Assembly: GCF_009765705.1 (NCBI RefSeq)
Contig: NZ_LMUX01000017.1
Location: 348,937-412,936, forward strand
Length of the DNA stretch: 64,000 bases
Source of the DNA: Burkholderia sp. L27(2015)
GTDB taxonomy: Bacteria > Pseudomonadota > Gammaproteobacteria > Burkholderiales > Burkholderiaceae
Direction: 5' to 3'
Program-made: the position numbers and the translations under genes
The notes under the pieces: generated by a model
Told to the model about the DNA's origin: nothing
Databases searched by the model: none
The model's input: only the letters and a program-made list of their open reading frames with translations
In this document: positions 37,268 to 45,912 of the stretch, piece after piece
How the letters are laid out: each line of letters begins with the position of its first letter
Numbering within the stretch: the stretch's first letter is position 1

Positions 37268-38455
37268 TCAACTTGCAGCGAGCAGCCCGCGAAGCGCCAG
37301 GTTGCGATACAAAGCGCGAACGCCGAATGTCCAGGGCGGAATGGCATCGCTGCGCTGCACGTGGTTGATCAGTGCTCCCAGCGATGCGCTTGCGATGGTT
37401 ACGCGGTCGCCGAGGTGGTGCGTGAATCCGGCGCCTGGAGCGTCTCTGTCCTTGATCGGCGAAAACATCGTGCCGAGAAAGAGCATGAAACCGTCCGGAT
37501 ACTGATGGTGGCTTCCGCCGGTCTGTTCGACCAGATCGAGTGGATCGCGGCTGATCTCGCTCATGAGGCTGACGCCGTCGAGCTGAAAGCCGTCGTCTTC
37601 GCCTTCAATGAGCAGCGTGACTTTGGCCGTGCGTAGCGTGTCGAGGGTGAAACGTTCGTCGAACAACCGGATAAACGGGCCAATTGCGCACGAACCGTTG
37701 TTGTCTTTTGCCTTGCCGAGCAGCAAGGCGCTGCGTCCTTCGATGTCGCGCAGGTTGACGTCGTTGCCCAGGGTCGCGCCCACCACCCGCGAGCGACTGT
37801 TGACCGCGAGCACAATCTCGGGCTCGGGATTGTTCCATTCGGATTCAGGATGCAACCCTACGTCCGCACCGAAACCCACCGACGACATCGGCTGCGACTT
37901 AGAGAACACCTCGGCGTCGACACCAATGCCGACTTCCATATACTGAGACCATGCACCGCGTCTGATGAGATCCTGCTTGAGCTTCTCGGCGGCGTCCGAG
38001 CCGGGTCGTATGGCTGACAGATCGGAACCGAGCGTCGCTTGCATCTCGCTTCGTAACGCTTGCGCGCGTGAAGCATCGCCTCCTGCCTGCTCTTCGATCA
38101 CGCGCTCCAGCAAACTAATGGCGAACGTGACACCGCATGCCTTGATTGCCTGCACATCGCACGGCGCCAGCAACCTGGGCGCGTTCGGCCGCGCAGGAGC
38201 CGCCAATGCGTCGTCGATCAAGGTCAAAGCAGAGCCTAGCGATTCGCCTTGCGCGTAACGGGCAATCTCCAAGACATCTTCACGATCCAGTAGATCCGCT
38301 ACCGTCGGTGCCGCTGACGATATATCGAACACCTCCCCTTTGCGCACCACGACAACACAGGGACCGTTGATATGACCGTCCCGCCAAACCCGGCCAATGA
38401 GCAAGGCATCGGACAAATCGTCGGGCAATGCTGAAACTGCGGAAATCGATTGCAT
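37268..38455 (-). CDS. FAH-family 2-keto-3-deoxy-pentonate dehydratase (XylX/AraD1 type)
   Basis: This 395-residue fumarylacetoacetate-hydrolase-fold protein matches XylX and AraD1-like enzymes in length and motifs: 'QYMEVGIGVDAEVFSKSQPMSSVGFGADVGLHPESEWNNPEPEIVLAVNSRSRVVGATLGNDVNLRDIEGRSALLLGKAKDNN'. The glutamates of NNPEPEIVL and the aspartate of GNDVNLRD are the expected metal ligands. These enzymes dehydrate 2-keto-3-deoxy-pentonates to 2-oxoglutarate semialdehyde. It is the first gene of the operon and is divergent from a LysR gene. The semialdehyde dehydrogenase needed to complete the pathway is not in this window. Confidence 0.85.
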   Translation of the reverse strand: MQSISAVSALPDDLSDALLIGRVWRDGHINGPCVVVVRKGEVFDISSAAPTVADLLDREDVLEIARYAQGESLGSALTLIDDALAAPARPNAPRLLAPCDVQAIKACGVTFAISLLERVIEEQAGGDASRAQALRSEMQATLGSDLSAIRPGSDAAEKLKQDLIRRGAWSQYMEVGIGVDAEVFSKSQPMSSVGFGADVGLHPESEWNNPEPEIVLAVNSRSRVVGATLGNDVNLRDIEGRSALLLGKAKDNNGSCAIGPFIRLFDERFTLDTLRTAKVTLLIEGEDDGFQLDGVSLMSEISRDPLDLVEQTGGSHHQYPDGFMLFLGTMFSPIKDRDAPGAGFTHHLGDRVTIASASLGALINHVQRSDAIPPWTFGVRALYRNLALRGLLAAS

Positions 38456-38621
38456 AGGATTCTCTAATGGGGTGACCGACTCTACGTGCGCGCATCTCGA
38501 GCGCAGATCCGATTGATGGTAGCGAGTAGACGGATATGCAACAAATGAAATATTTGGCGAAATCTATGTGAATTTTTATATACTTCGGCTGATCCGATCC
38601 TCTGCGCTACGCAAGGCCCCC

Positions 38622-39569
38622 ATGAATAATCACGACGCAAACTCGCTGATTCGCATGCGTCTTAAGACGCGCCAACTGGTGCTGCTCGTCGCGCTGGACG
38701 ATGTGCGCAACATCAATGGCGCAGCGGCGCAGCTCAACATGAGCCAGCCGGCCGCGTCGAAATTGCTGAAGGATCTGGAAGACGAACTGGGCGTGCTGCT
38801 GTTCGAACGCCTGCCGCGCGGCATTGCGCCGACCGGCTATGGCGAAGCCATGATCCGCCATACGCGCATGGCGCTGACCAGTCTCACGCAAGCGCAGGAC
38901 GAGATCGCCTCGCTGAAATCAGGACTCTCGGGCCAGGTCAATGTCGGCGTGATCATGGGGCCCGGCATGGCGCTTATGCCGCCGGCTATTGCCAAGATGA
39001 ACAAGCAGTCGCCACTGCTGCGCATCGGGGTGCAGCAGGAAGAAAGCATCGTGCTGCTGGAAAGGCTCAAGCGCGGCGATCTGGATTTTCTGATCGCACG
39101 CGTCATCGACCATGTCGACAAGGCCAGTCTGCTCTACGAGGAATTGTCGGATGAATCGATCTGCGTGGTCGTGCGCGATGGGCATCCGCTGCAATCACGC
39201 AAGCGCCTGAGCTTGCAGGAGCTGGCGACGCAAAGCTGGATACTGTCGCAGCACGGCAGCATCCTGCGGCATCGCTTCGATATGATGTTCCGTCGGAACG
39301 GTTTGGAACCGCCTACCCACGTGGTCGATACGACCGCGACCATGGTCATCATCAGTTTGCTGCAGCAGAGCGATTTCCTGCATTTGGTGCCGCGCGACAT
39401 CGCACGCCGCTACATGGATTTCGCCAAACTGCGCATCCTGCCCATCGAGCTGCCCTTCAAGATGGATGGATTCGGCATCATCACCCGACGCAATCAGTTG
39501 CTGTCACCGGGCGCGAAAATCTTCCTGCAGATTGTGCGCGAGCTTGCCAGGGAAATTTACGGGGCATAA
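38622..39569 (+). CDS. LysR family regulator, divergent to sugar-acid operon
   Basis: This 315-residue LysR protein has its helix-turn-helix at 'MRLKTRQLVLLVALDDVRNINGAAAQLNMSQPAASKLLKDLEDELGVLLFERLPRGIAPTGYG' and a standard effector domain ('GQVNVGVIMGPGMALMPPAIAKM'). It resembles the GbpR/GalR group that responds to sugars and sugar acids. The ATG at 38622 gives the usual short N-terminal extension; an upstream ATG at 38568 is less typical. Divergence from the FAH-family gene, with an AT-rich spacer between, makes it the probable activator or repressor of that operon. Confidence 0.87.
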   Translation: MNNHDANSLIRMRLKTRQLVLLVALDDVRNINGAAAQLNMSQPAASKLLKDLEDELGVLLFERLPRGIAPTGYGEAMIRHTRMALTSLTQAQDEIASLKSGLSGQVNVGVIMGPGMALMPPAIAKMNKQSPLLRIGVQQEESIVLLERLKRGDLDFLIARVIDHVDKASLLYEELSDESICVVVRDGHPLQSRKRLSLQELATQSWILSQHGSILRHRFDMMFRRNGLEPPTHVVDTTATMVIISLLQQSDFLHLVPRDIARRYMDFAKLRILPIELPFKMDGFGIITRRNQLLSPGAKIFLQIVRELAREIYGA

Positions 39570-39581
39570 GTAAAAGGCTTG

Positions 39582-40187
39582 CTACTCGAATCGGTTGAAA
39601 ACCATGACCTCGCTCAACGGGATTTGACCTCCACGCGGCCAGGGCGCATCGGTGGCTTTGCCTATCGCGAGCAGCATCGTAATCACATGATCATCCGGTA
39701 AATTGATAAGTTTCGCGACGGCGTCGAAATCAAACCCATCCATCGGACAGGAGTCGTAGCCGAGAGACTTGGCCGCCAACATCAACGTCTGCGCCAGGAT
39801 GCCGCATGAGCGCATTGCCTCATCACGCTGGACCGCCGGCTTGTCCCGGTAGTATTGGTCAATCGCAGGCAGGATCATTTCCTGCACAGGCTTTGCCGCA
39901 TTTTTCCAGTAGCGCCTCGGTTCACGCTCCCAAGCATTGAGATCAGCACAGAGCGCGATCACCAGAGAGGCGTCGGCTACCTGCGGCTGATCCCATGCGA
40001 CTGCACGCACAGCATTGCGCAGCCCCCTGTCTTGCAGCATGACAAACCGCCAGTTTTGGATATTAAAGGCCGTCGGGGAACATAGGGCCGCCGAAAACAG
40101 CTGCTTTTCGTCGGCTGCAGGCATTTCGTGTTGCGGATCAAAGCGCTTGATAGATCGTCTTGCGTGTACTGCATCGAGCACGTTCAT
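39582..40187 (-). CDS. Nitroreductase family protein
   Basis: This 201-residue FMN-dependent nitroreductase-like protein starts with 'NVLDAVHARRSIKRFDPQHEMP' and has 'CSPTAFNIQNWRFVML' for FMN contact and 'ILAQTLMLAAKSLGYDSCPMDGFD' near the C-terminus. Such enzymes reduce nitroaromatics, quinones or flavins with NAD(P)H. It sits alone, convergent to the LysR gene with a 12-bp gap and 11 bp from the end of the LuxR-type gene on the same strand, so it may be read together with that regulator. Confidence 0.85.
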   Translation of the reverse strand: MNVLDAVHARRSIKRFDPQHEMPAADEKQLFSAALCSPTAFNIQNWRFVMLQDRGLRNAVRAVAWDQPQVADASLVIALCADLNAWEREPRRYWKNAAKPVQEMILPAIDQYYRDKPAVQRDEAMRSCGILAQTLMLAAKSLGYDSCPMDGFDFDAVAKLINLPDDHVITMLLAIGKATDAPWPRGGQIPLSEVMVFNRFE

Positions 40188-40198
40188 TATCAGTAATC

Positions 40199-40924
40199 CT
40201 ACTTATTTTGATTTAACGAAATTGAGATACTTTCATTAAACACCCCCAAAGGAATGACATCCAACAATCCCATTTCTCTCGCCTTATCCTTTAATTCTGA
40301 AGAAGTGCGAACATCGAATTTTCTGCGCAGTGACTCCGTGTATTTATAAACTGTCCTTGGTGTTATGTTTAAAACGCTCGCAATGAATTTTGCCTGCTTT
40401 CTTCTGATTGAATAAAACAAAACCTCATGCTCTCGTTGAGTGATATTTACTTCGACATGGTCTCTACCAATAAGATAACAGCCGCTGTCGAGAAGCAATT
40501 TCCCGCCTGTGGCAATGGGCATTTTTTGCAAAAAAATACTGAGCTCATACGTCGCCCTGGAAGTTATGTTATTGCTGGAGAAAAATATACCTGCGATATT
40601 TTTGGCTTCGTCGCGTAGCGGCTCTTTGAAATGCTTATACGCTCTAAAACCACCATCAGCATCAGGGTGAATGCCCAGTACGTTAATCGCTTTCCTGGTA
40701 TTTATCACTTTGTCATCTTGAGCGTGGAACAGGGCAGCACACTCAGCGGTTCGCGAAGGCATGTCGTAGGCGGTTCTGCCCACGACCTCGCACGGGTGTT
40801 TTAGTCCAACTATCTTTGCGTATTCAGCATTCGCGTGATGAAAGATATAATCGGTACCCTTGTATCCCGCAAAGCAGCATGATGATTCATCGACCATCTT
40901 CCTAAGTGCCATCTCATTTATCAT
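40199..40924 (-). CDS. PAS-like and LuxR-type DNA-binding regulator
   Basis: This 241-residue regulator is encoded by AT-rich DNA unlike its neighbours, which suggests transfer. The N-terminal half looks like a PAS domain ('YIFHHANAEYAKIVGLKHPCEVVGRTAYDMPSRTAE'). The C-terminal block 'ITQREHEVLFYSIRRKQAKFIASVLNITPRTVYKYTESLRRKFDV' is a LuxR-type helix-turn-helix. There is no acyl-homoserine-lactone binding domain and no LuxI gene. The start may be the first ATG at 40924 or an in-frame ATG five codons later. Target genes are unknown; the nitroreductase gene downstream on the same strand is a candidate partner. Confidence 0.75.
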   Translation of the reverse strand: MINEMALRKMVDESSCCFAGYKGTDYIFHHANAEYAKIVGLKHPCEVVGRTAYDMPSRTAECAALFHAQDDKVINTRKAINVLGIHPDADGGFRAYKHFKEPLRDEAKNIAGIFFSSNNITSRATYELSIFLQKMPIATGGKLLLDSGCYLIGRDHVEVNITQREHEVLFYSIRRKQAKFIASVLNITPRTVYKYTESLRRKFDVRTSSELKDKAREMGLLDVIPLGVFNESISISLNQNK

Positions 40925-41491
40925 GCTGCATTCCTCGTATACATAAAGAAACCGTAGAATGTATCGCTATAATCAATATAGCGTTTTCTATAGGGCGGAA
41001 TCTCATTAATATCAATTGGCATCGCAAATTCGATTTGCGCATAGCATTGTAAATGTGAAATCCCGATACATTTGAGATAGCGAGTCACAATCAAGAAACA
41101 CACGAGTGCGGTTCATCGGCAACCGCCCACGGCAGCACTCGTCGATACGATTAACCGTGTTACAGGCGGTACGTCACTTGACGGTACCTGTTATCGCCGG
41201 CCTGCTATATCCATACTGATCGCGATCCTGATCCGGCAATGCTGCTGTACGGCTCTCCTCGCGGTTCTCCTCGCCGTTCTTCCTCAAAACGCGCCGCGGC
41301 TGATCGCGCCGTGCCCACGGAATCTACAAAGGCTCGACGCGCAGCGCAGGCATCCCACGCTATTCGCCTTCTTCTCTAAATGCGCCGACGTTGGGTACAC
41401 TCTAAGGCTTGAGTGCTCAGGGCAAGACGGCCCGCAACGAGGCGACCTAACGAACGCCACGTGTGCACCCTAGTTCAAATACGAAACCGAA
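40925..41491. other. Gene-free stretch before the acnD control region
   Basis: No convincing gene is seen. A short minus-strand frame of 60 codons ends against the LuxR-type gene but lacks any family feature. The first part is AT-rich, the rest GC-rich. The order of known prp loci would put prpR, prpB and prpC upstream of acnD, and no trace of them was recognised here. Confidence 0.5.
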
Positions 41492-41555
41492 CGTTTCATT
41501 TATGAAATAGAATCGTTGAAACGACCCGTCTGCCCCATGCAAAATCAAGCACTTA
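41492..41555 (+). promoter_or_regulatory. Activator dyads and IHF site upstream of acnD
   Basis: CGTTTCA (41492-41498) and TGAAACG (41517-41523) are an inverted pair, and TTTCAT-TT-ATGAAA (41494-41507) is a second, overlapping dyad. AATCAAGCACTTA (41543-41555) matches the IHF consensus WATCAANNNNTTR exactly. Dyads, IHF site and -24/-12 box are in the order and spacing expected for a sigma-54 activator such as PrpR. Confidence 0.65.
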
Positions 41556-41571
41556 GCTTGAATTCCCCGTG

Positions 41572-41587
41572 TGGCCCATTTTTTGCA
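41572..41587 (+). promoter_or_regulatory. Sigma-54 (-24/-12) promoter of acnD-prpF
   Basis: TGGCCC, five bases, TTGCA: the GG and GC pairs are exactly 12 bases apart, as sigma-54 requires. Only one base of TGGCAC differs. Transcription would start near 41599, leaving a leader of about 146 bases before acnD. Confidence 0.72.
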
Positions 41588-41744
41588 CTTAATTGACGTT
41601 CCTCTCAGCGCGAGAACCAAACCCGGCCGCCTTGCTTCCCGCCAGCGTCAACGGGAAACAAGCCCGCCGGAGGACCGAGCACCGCTGACTGCTGAATTCG
41701 GCCACTGCCGCCACCTGACCATCACCGTCTTTGTCCCTTAAGCC

Positions 41745-44342
41745 ATGAATACTGCAAATCGCAAACCCCTTCCCGGTACCTCGCTGGATTTCTTCGACAC
41801 GCGTGCTGCCGTGGAGGCAATCGAGCCGGGCGCCTATGAAAAGCTGCCCTACACATCGCGCGTACTGGCCGAGAATCTCGTGCGGCGTTGCGACCCATCA
41901 ACGCTGACGGCTTCGCTCAAACAGATCATCGAACGCAAGCGCGACCTGGATTTCCCGTGGTTCCCGGCGCGCGTGGTCTGTCATGACATTCTGGGCCAGA
42001 CCGCACTCGTCGACCTCGCTGGCCTGCGCGATGCCATCGCAGCCCAGGGTGGCGATCCGGCCATGGTCAACCCGGTCGTGCCGACCCAACTGGTGGTGGA
42101 CCACTCGCTGGCCGTGGAGCGCGGTGGCTTCGACCCGGATGCGTTCGCGAAGAACCGGGCCATCGAAGACCGGCGCAACGAAGATCGCTTCCATTTCATC
42201 GACTGGACCAAGAAGGCGTTCAAGAACGTCGATGTGATACCTCCCGGCAACGGCATCCTGCACCAGATCAACCTCGAGCGCATGAGCCCGGTGGTACAGG
42301 TCAAGGATGGCGTAGCGTTCCCCGACACATTGGTCGGCACCGACTCGCACACGCCGATGGTCGACGCGCTGGGCGTGATGGCGATCGGCGTGGGTGGCCT
42401 GGAAGCGGAAAGCGTGATGCTGGGCCGCGCCTCGTGGATGCGTCTGCCCGATATCATCGGCGTCGAGCTGAGCGGCAAGCCTCAACCCGGCATTACCGCG
42501 ACGGACATCGTGCTGGCGCTGACCGAGTTCCTGCGCAATCAGAAGGTGGTGTCGTCCTACCTGGAGTTCTACGGCACAGGCGCCTCACATCTGACCTTGG
42601 GCGACCGCGCCACGATTTCCAACATGGCGCCGGAGTTCGGTTCCACTGCCGCGATGTTCTACATCGACGAACAAACCATCAAGTACCTCAAGCTCACCGG
42701 CCGCGATGACGAGCTGGTCAAGCTGGTGGAGCTGTATGCGAAGGAAACCGGTCTTTGGGCCAATACCCTGAAACACGCCGAGTACGAACGCGTCATCCGC
42801 TTCGATCTATCTACCGTGGTGCGTAACATTGCCGGCCCGTCGAACCCGCACAAGCGTGTGCCGACGTCTGAGCTGGCCGCCCGCGGTATCAGCGGCAAGG
42901 TCGAGAACGAACCGGGCCTCATGCCGGACGGCGCAGTGATCATCGCCGCCATCACCAGTTGCACCAACACCAACAACCCGCGCAACATGATCGCGGCCGG
43001 CCTGCTCGCCCGCAACGCGAACCAACGCGGACTGACACGCAAGCCGTGGGCGAAGACCTCGCTAGCTCCGGGCTCGAAGGCCGTCACGCTGTATCTGGAA
43101 GAAGCCGGCCTGATGCGGGAATTGGAAAAACTGGGCTTCGGCGTAGTCGCCTATGCCTGCACTTCATGTAACGGGATGTCCGGTGCGCTCGATCCTGTCA
43201 TCCAGAAAGAAATCGTGGACCGCGATCTGTATGCCACCGCCGTGCTGTCCGGCAATCGAAACTTCGACGGTCGTATCCATCCCTATGCGAAGCAAGCCTT
43301 CCTCGCCTCGCCGCCGCTCGTGGTGGCTTACGCCATTGCCGGCACGATCCGCTTCGATATCGAAAAGGATGTGCTGGGCATCGATGCCGATGGCAACGCC
43401 GTGACGCTCAAGGACATCTGGCCGTCCGATGAAGAGATCGACGCCCTGTTCGCTTCCAGCGTGAAGCCGGAGCAGTTCCGCAAGGTGTACGGGCCGATGT
43501 TCGCCGTGGTGGCCGACACGGGAGAAAAGGCCAACCCGCTGTACGACTGGCGCCCGATGAGCACGTATATTCGCCGTCCTCCCTATTGGGAAGGCGCGCT
43601 GGCCGGCGAGCGTACGCTCAAGGGCATGCGTGCGCTGGCGGTGCTAGGCGACAACATCACGACCGACCACCTGTCGCCATCCAACGCGATTCTGGCGGAC
43701 AGCGCTTCAGGCGAGTATCTGACGAAAATGGGCCTGCCGGAGGAAGACTTCAATTCCTACGCGACCCACCGCGGCGATCACTTGACCGCACAGCGTGCCA
43801 CCTTCGCCAATCCCACGCTGAAGAACGAGATGGTGCTTGAAAATGGCAAGGTCAAGGCGGGCTCGCTCGCTCGTATCGAACCTGAGGGCCGCGTCACCCG
43901 CATGTGGGAAGCGATCGAAACTTACATGGAGCGCAAGCAACCGCTGATCGTGATTGCTGGAGCCGACTATGGCCAGGGTTCGTCGCGCGACTGGGCGGCC
44001 AAAGGCGTACGCCTCGCCGGCGCTGAAGCGATCGTCGCCGAAGGGTTCGAACGCATACACCGCACCAATCTGGTCGGCATGGGCGTGTTGCCTCTGGAGT
44101 TCAAACCTGGCGTGAACCGCACGACGCTGGGCATCGACGGCACTGAAACTTTCGATGTGGTTGGCGAGCGCACGCCCAGGGCCGACCTCACGCTGGTGAT
44201 ACATCGCAAAAACGGCGAGCGTGTCGACGTGCCGGTGACGTGTCGCCTCGATACCGCAGAAGAAGTGTCGATCTACGAAGCCGGTGGCGTGCTGCAGCGT
44301 TTCGCACAGGATTTCCTCGAATCGACCAAGGCTGCTGCTTAA
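41745..44342 (+). CDS. acnD: Fe/S-dependent 2-methylcitrate dehydratase AcnD
   Basis: This 865-residue aconitase-family enzyme has the AcnD N-terminus ('RKPLPGTSLDFFDTRAAVEAIEPGAYEKLPYTSRVLAENLVRR'). Cluster cysteines are in 'AAITSCTNTNNPRNMIAAGLLARNA' and 'VAYACTSCNGMSGALDP'. The swivel domain carries 'IAGADYGQGSSRDWAAKGVRLAGAEAIVAEGFERIHRTNLVGMGVLPLEF'. AcnD dehydrates 2-methylcitrate to 2-methylaconitate in propionate breakdown; PrpF then isomerises the product. The gene is preceded by a sigma-54 control region and followed by prpF, but prpB and prpC, usually just upstream, are absent from the window. Confidence 0.93.
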   Translation: MNTANRKPLPGTSLDFFDTRAAVEAIEPGAYEKLPYTSRVLAENLVRRCDPSTLTASLKQIIERKRDLDFPWFPARVVCHDILGQTALVDLAGLRDAIAAQGGDPAMVNPVVPTQLVVDHSLAVERGGFDPDAFAKNRAIEDRRNEDRFHFIDWTKKAFKNVDVIPPGNGILHQINLERMSPVVQVKDGVAFPDTLVGTDSHTPMVDALGVMAIGVGGLEAESVMLGRASWMRLPDIIGVELSGKPQPGITATDIVLALTEFLRNQKVVSSYLEFYGTGASHLTLGDRATISNMAPEFGSTAAMFYIDEQTIKYLKLTGRDDELVKLVELYAKETGLWANTLKHAEYERVIRFDLSTVVRNIAGPSNPHKRVPTSELAARGISGKVENEPGLMPDGAVIIAAITSCTNTNNPRNMIAAGLLARNANQRGLTRKPWAKTSLAPGSKAVTLYLEEAGLMRELEKLGFGVVAYACTSCNGMSGALDPVIQKEIVDRDLYATAVLSGNRNFDGRIHPYAKQAFLASPPLVVAYAIAGTIRFDIEKDVLGIDADGNAVTLKDIWPSDEEIDALFASSVKPEQFRKVYGPMFAVVADTGEKANPLYDWRPMSTYIRRPPYWEGALAGERTLKGMRALAVLGDNITTDHLSPSNAILADSASGEYLTKMGLPEEDFNSYATHRGDHLTAQRATFANPTLKNEMVLENGKVKAGSLARIEPEGRVTRMWEAIETYMERKQPLIVIAGADYGQGSSRDWAAKGVRLAGAEAIVAEGFERIHRTNLVGMGVLPLEFKPGVNRTTLGIDGTETFDVVGERTPRADLTLVIHRKNGERVDVPVTCRLDTAEEVSIYEAGGVLQRFAQDFLESTKAAA

Positions 44343-44444
44343 GATATAACGCAAGAGATCACGTAAAAACGCATCGTTCATTGTATTCGGGCGGTATCGG
44401 GACTTACTACCCGTACCGCCCGCCCTTACCAGGACAACATTCCC

Positions 44445-45641
44445 ATGGCACACGCACCTCAAATCAAAATTCCCGCCACCTACATGCGCGGCGGCACCAG
44501 TAAAGGCGTGTTCTTCCGTCTGCAGGATTTGCCCGCAGCGGCACAGGTGCCGGGCTCGGCTCGCGATGCGCTATTGATGCGTGTGATCGGCAGCCCCGAC
44601 GCTTACGGCAAGCAGATCGACGGCATGGGGGGCGCGACCTCCAGCACCAGCAAGACGGTCATCATCTCGAAGAGCAGCAGGCCCGATCACGACGTCGATT
44701 ATCTGTTCGGCCAGGTCTCGATCGACACGGCGTTTGTGGACTGGAGCGGCAATTGCGGCAATCTCTCCGCGGCGGTCGGGCCGTTCGCGATTAGCAGCGG
44801 GCTGATCGATGCCAGCCGCGTGCCTGAAAATGGCGTGGTCACGGTACGGATCTGGCAAGCCAACATTGGCAAGACCATCGTCTCGCACGTGCCCATTACC
44901 AACGGCGCCGTGCAGGAAACCGGCGACTTCGAGCTCGACGGCGTGACCTTCCCTGCCGCGGAAGTGCGGCTCGAATTCATGGATCCGGCGGCCGAGGAAG
45001 AAGGCGGCGGCGGCGCGATGTTTCCCACGGGTAACGTAGTCGATGACCTTGAAGTGCCGGGTCTCGGTACGCTGAAGGCCACGATGATCAATGCGGGCAT
45101 TCCGACGATCTTCGTCAACGCGGAAGCGATTGGCTACACGGGTGCGGAGTTGCAGGATGCCATTAATAGCGACCCCAAGGCGCTCGCGATGTTCGAAACC
45201 ATACGCGCGCATGGGGCGGTGCGCATGGGGCTGATCAAGCACATCGACGAAATCGCTACGCGCCAGCACACGCCTAAGGTCGCGTTTGTTGCCAAGCCGG
45301 TCGAGTATGTCGCCTCTAGTGGCAAGCGCATTGGCGCTGGTGACGCTGACTTGCTCGTGCGGGCGATGTCGATGGGTAAGCTGCATCACGCGATGATGGG
45401 TACGGCGGCGGTCGCAATTGGTACGGCGGCCGCGATTTCGGGCACGCTGGTGAATCTTGCTGCGGGTGGCGGTGCACGGGAGGCGGTGCGATTCGGGCAT
45501 CCGTCCGGGACCTTGCGTGTGGGCGCACAAGCTACTCAGTCGAATGGCGAGTGGACTGTGGTTAAGGCGATCATGAGCCGTAGTGCTCGTGTGCTGATGG
45601 AGGGATGGGTGCGCGTACCTGGGGATACTATTACGCGATAG
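44445..45641 (+). CDS. prpF: 2-methylaconitate cis-trans isomerase PrpF
   Basis: This 398-residue protein of the PrpF family has the two-lobed diaminopimelate-epimerase-like fold and starts 'IKIPATYMRGGTSKGVFFRLQDLP'. Other blocks are 'QIDGMGGATSSTSKTVIIS' and 'VDWSGNCGNLSAAVGPFAI'. It makes the AcnD product usable by normal aconitase. It is 102 bp after acnD on the same strand and ends before a strong terminator, so acnD-prpF form a two-gene unit. Confidence 0.93.
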   Translation: MAHAPQIKIPATYMRGGTSKGVFFRLQDLPAAAQVPGSARDALLMRVIGSPDAYGKQIDGMGGATSSTSKTVIISKSSRPDHDVDYLFGQVSIDTAFVDWSGNCGNLSAAVGPFAISSGLIDASRVPENGVVTVRIWQANIGKTIVSHVPITNGAVQETGDFELDGVTFPAAEVRLEFMDPAAEEEGGGGAMFPTGNVVDDLEVPGLGTLKATMINAGIPTIFVNAEAIGYTGAELQDAINSDPKALAMFETIRAHGAVRMGLIKHIDEIATRQHTPKVAFVAKPVEYVASSGKRIGAGDADLLVRAMSMGKLHHAMMGTAAVAIGTAAAISGTLVNLAAGGGAREAVRFGHPSGTLRVGAQATQSNGEWTVVKAIMSRSARVLMEGWVRVPGDTITR

Positions 45642-45661
45642 CAGAATTCAACCCAGGAATG

Positions 45662-45691
45662 AAAGCGGCCCACCGAAGTGGGCCGCTTTTT
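45662..45691 (+). terminator. Rho-independent terminator after prpF
   Basis: AAAGCGGCCCAC and GTGGGCCGCTTT form a perfect 12-bp stem closed by a CGAA tetraloop and run into TTTTT. It lies 20 bp after the prpF stop. Confidence 0.93.
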
Positions 45692-45912
45692 GTCGTTTGT
45701 CTCCAGGGGGAGGCTTTCGCCAACAAGACCCAGAGCTAATGTCCGTAGGATAATCAGTGTTAAGGGTAAGGTCAACATATGCCACTAGCCTTATCTATGG
45801 CGGAACTGTTCCTCGCAAGGACAGCCATGCGGTCAACTCTGGGGAGAGCCGATCGGCCGGATCGGACATTCAGCCACCGTCCAATGGATGACCGACGCTT
45901 GACTGCGGAGTG

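Noticed and set aside
40921-41103. 60-codon minus-strand frame before the LuxR-type gene
   Set aside because: It has no ribosome binding site, no family features and AT-rich composition that favours chance open frames less strongly than it favours spacer DNA; the 4-bp overlap alone is not enough.
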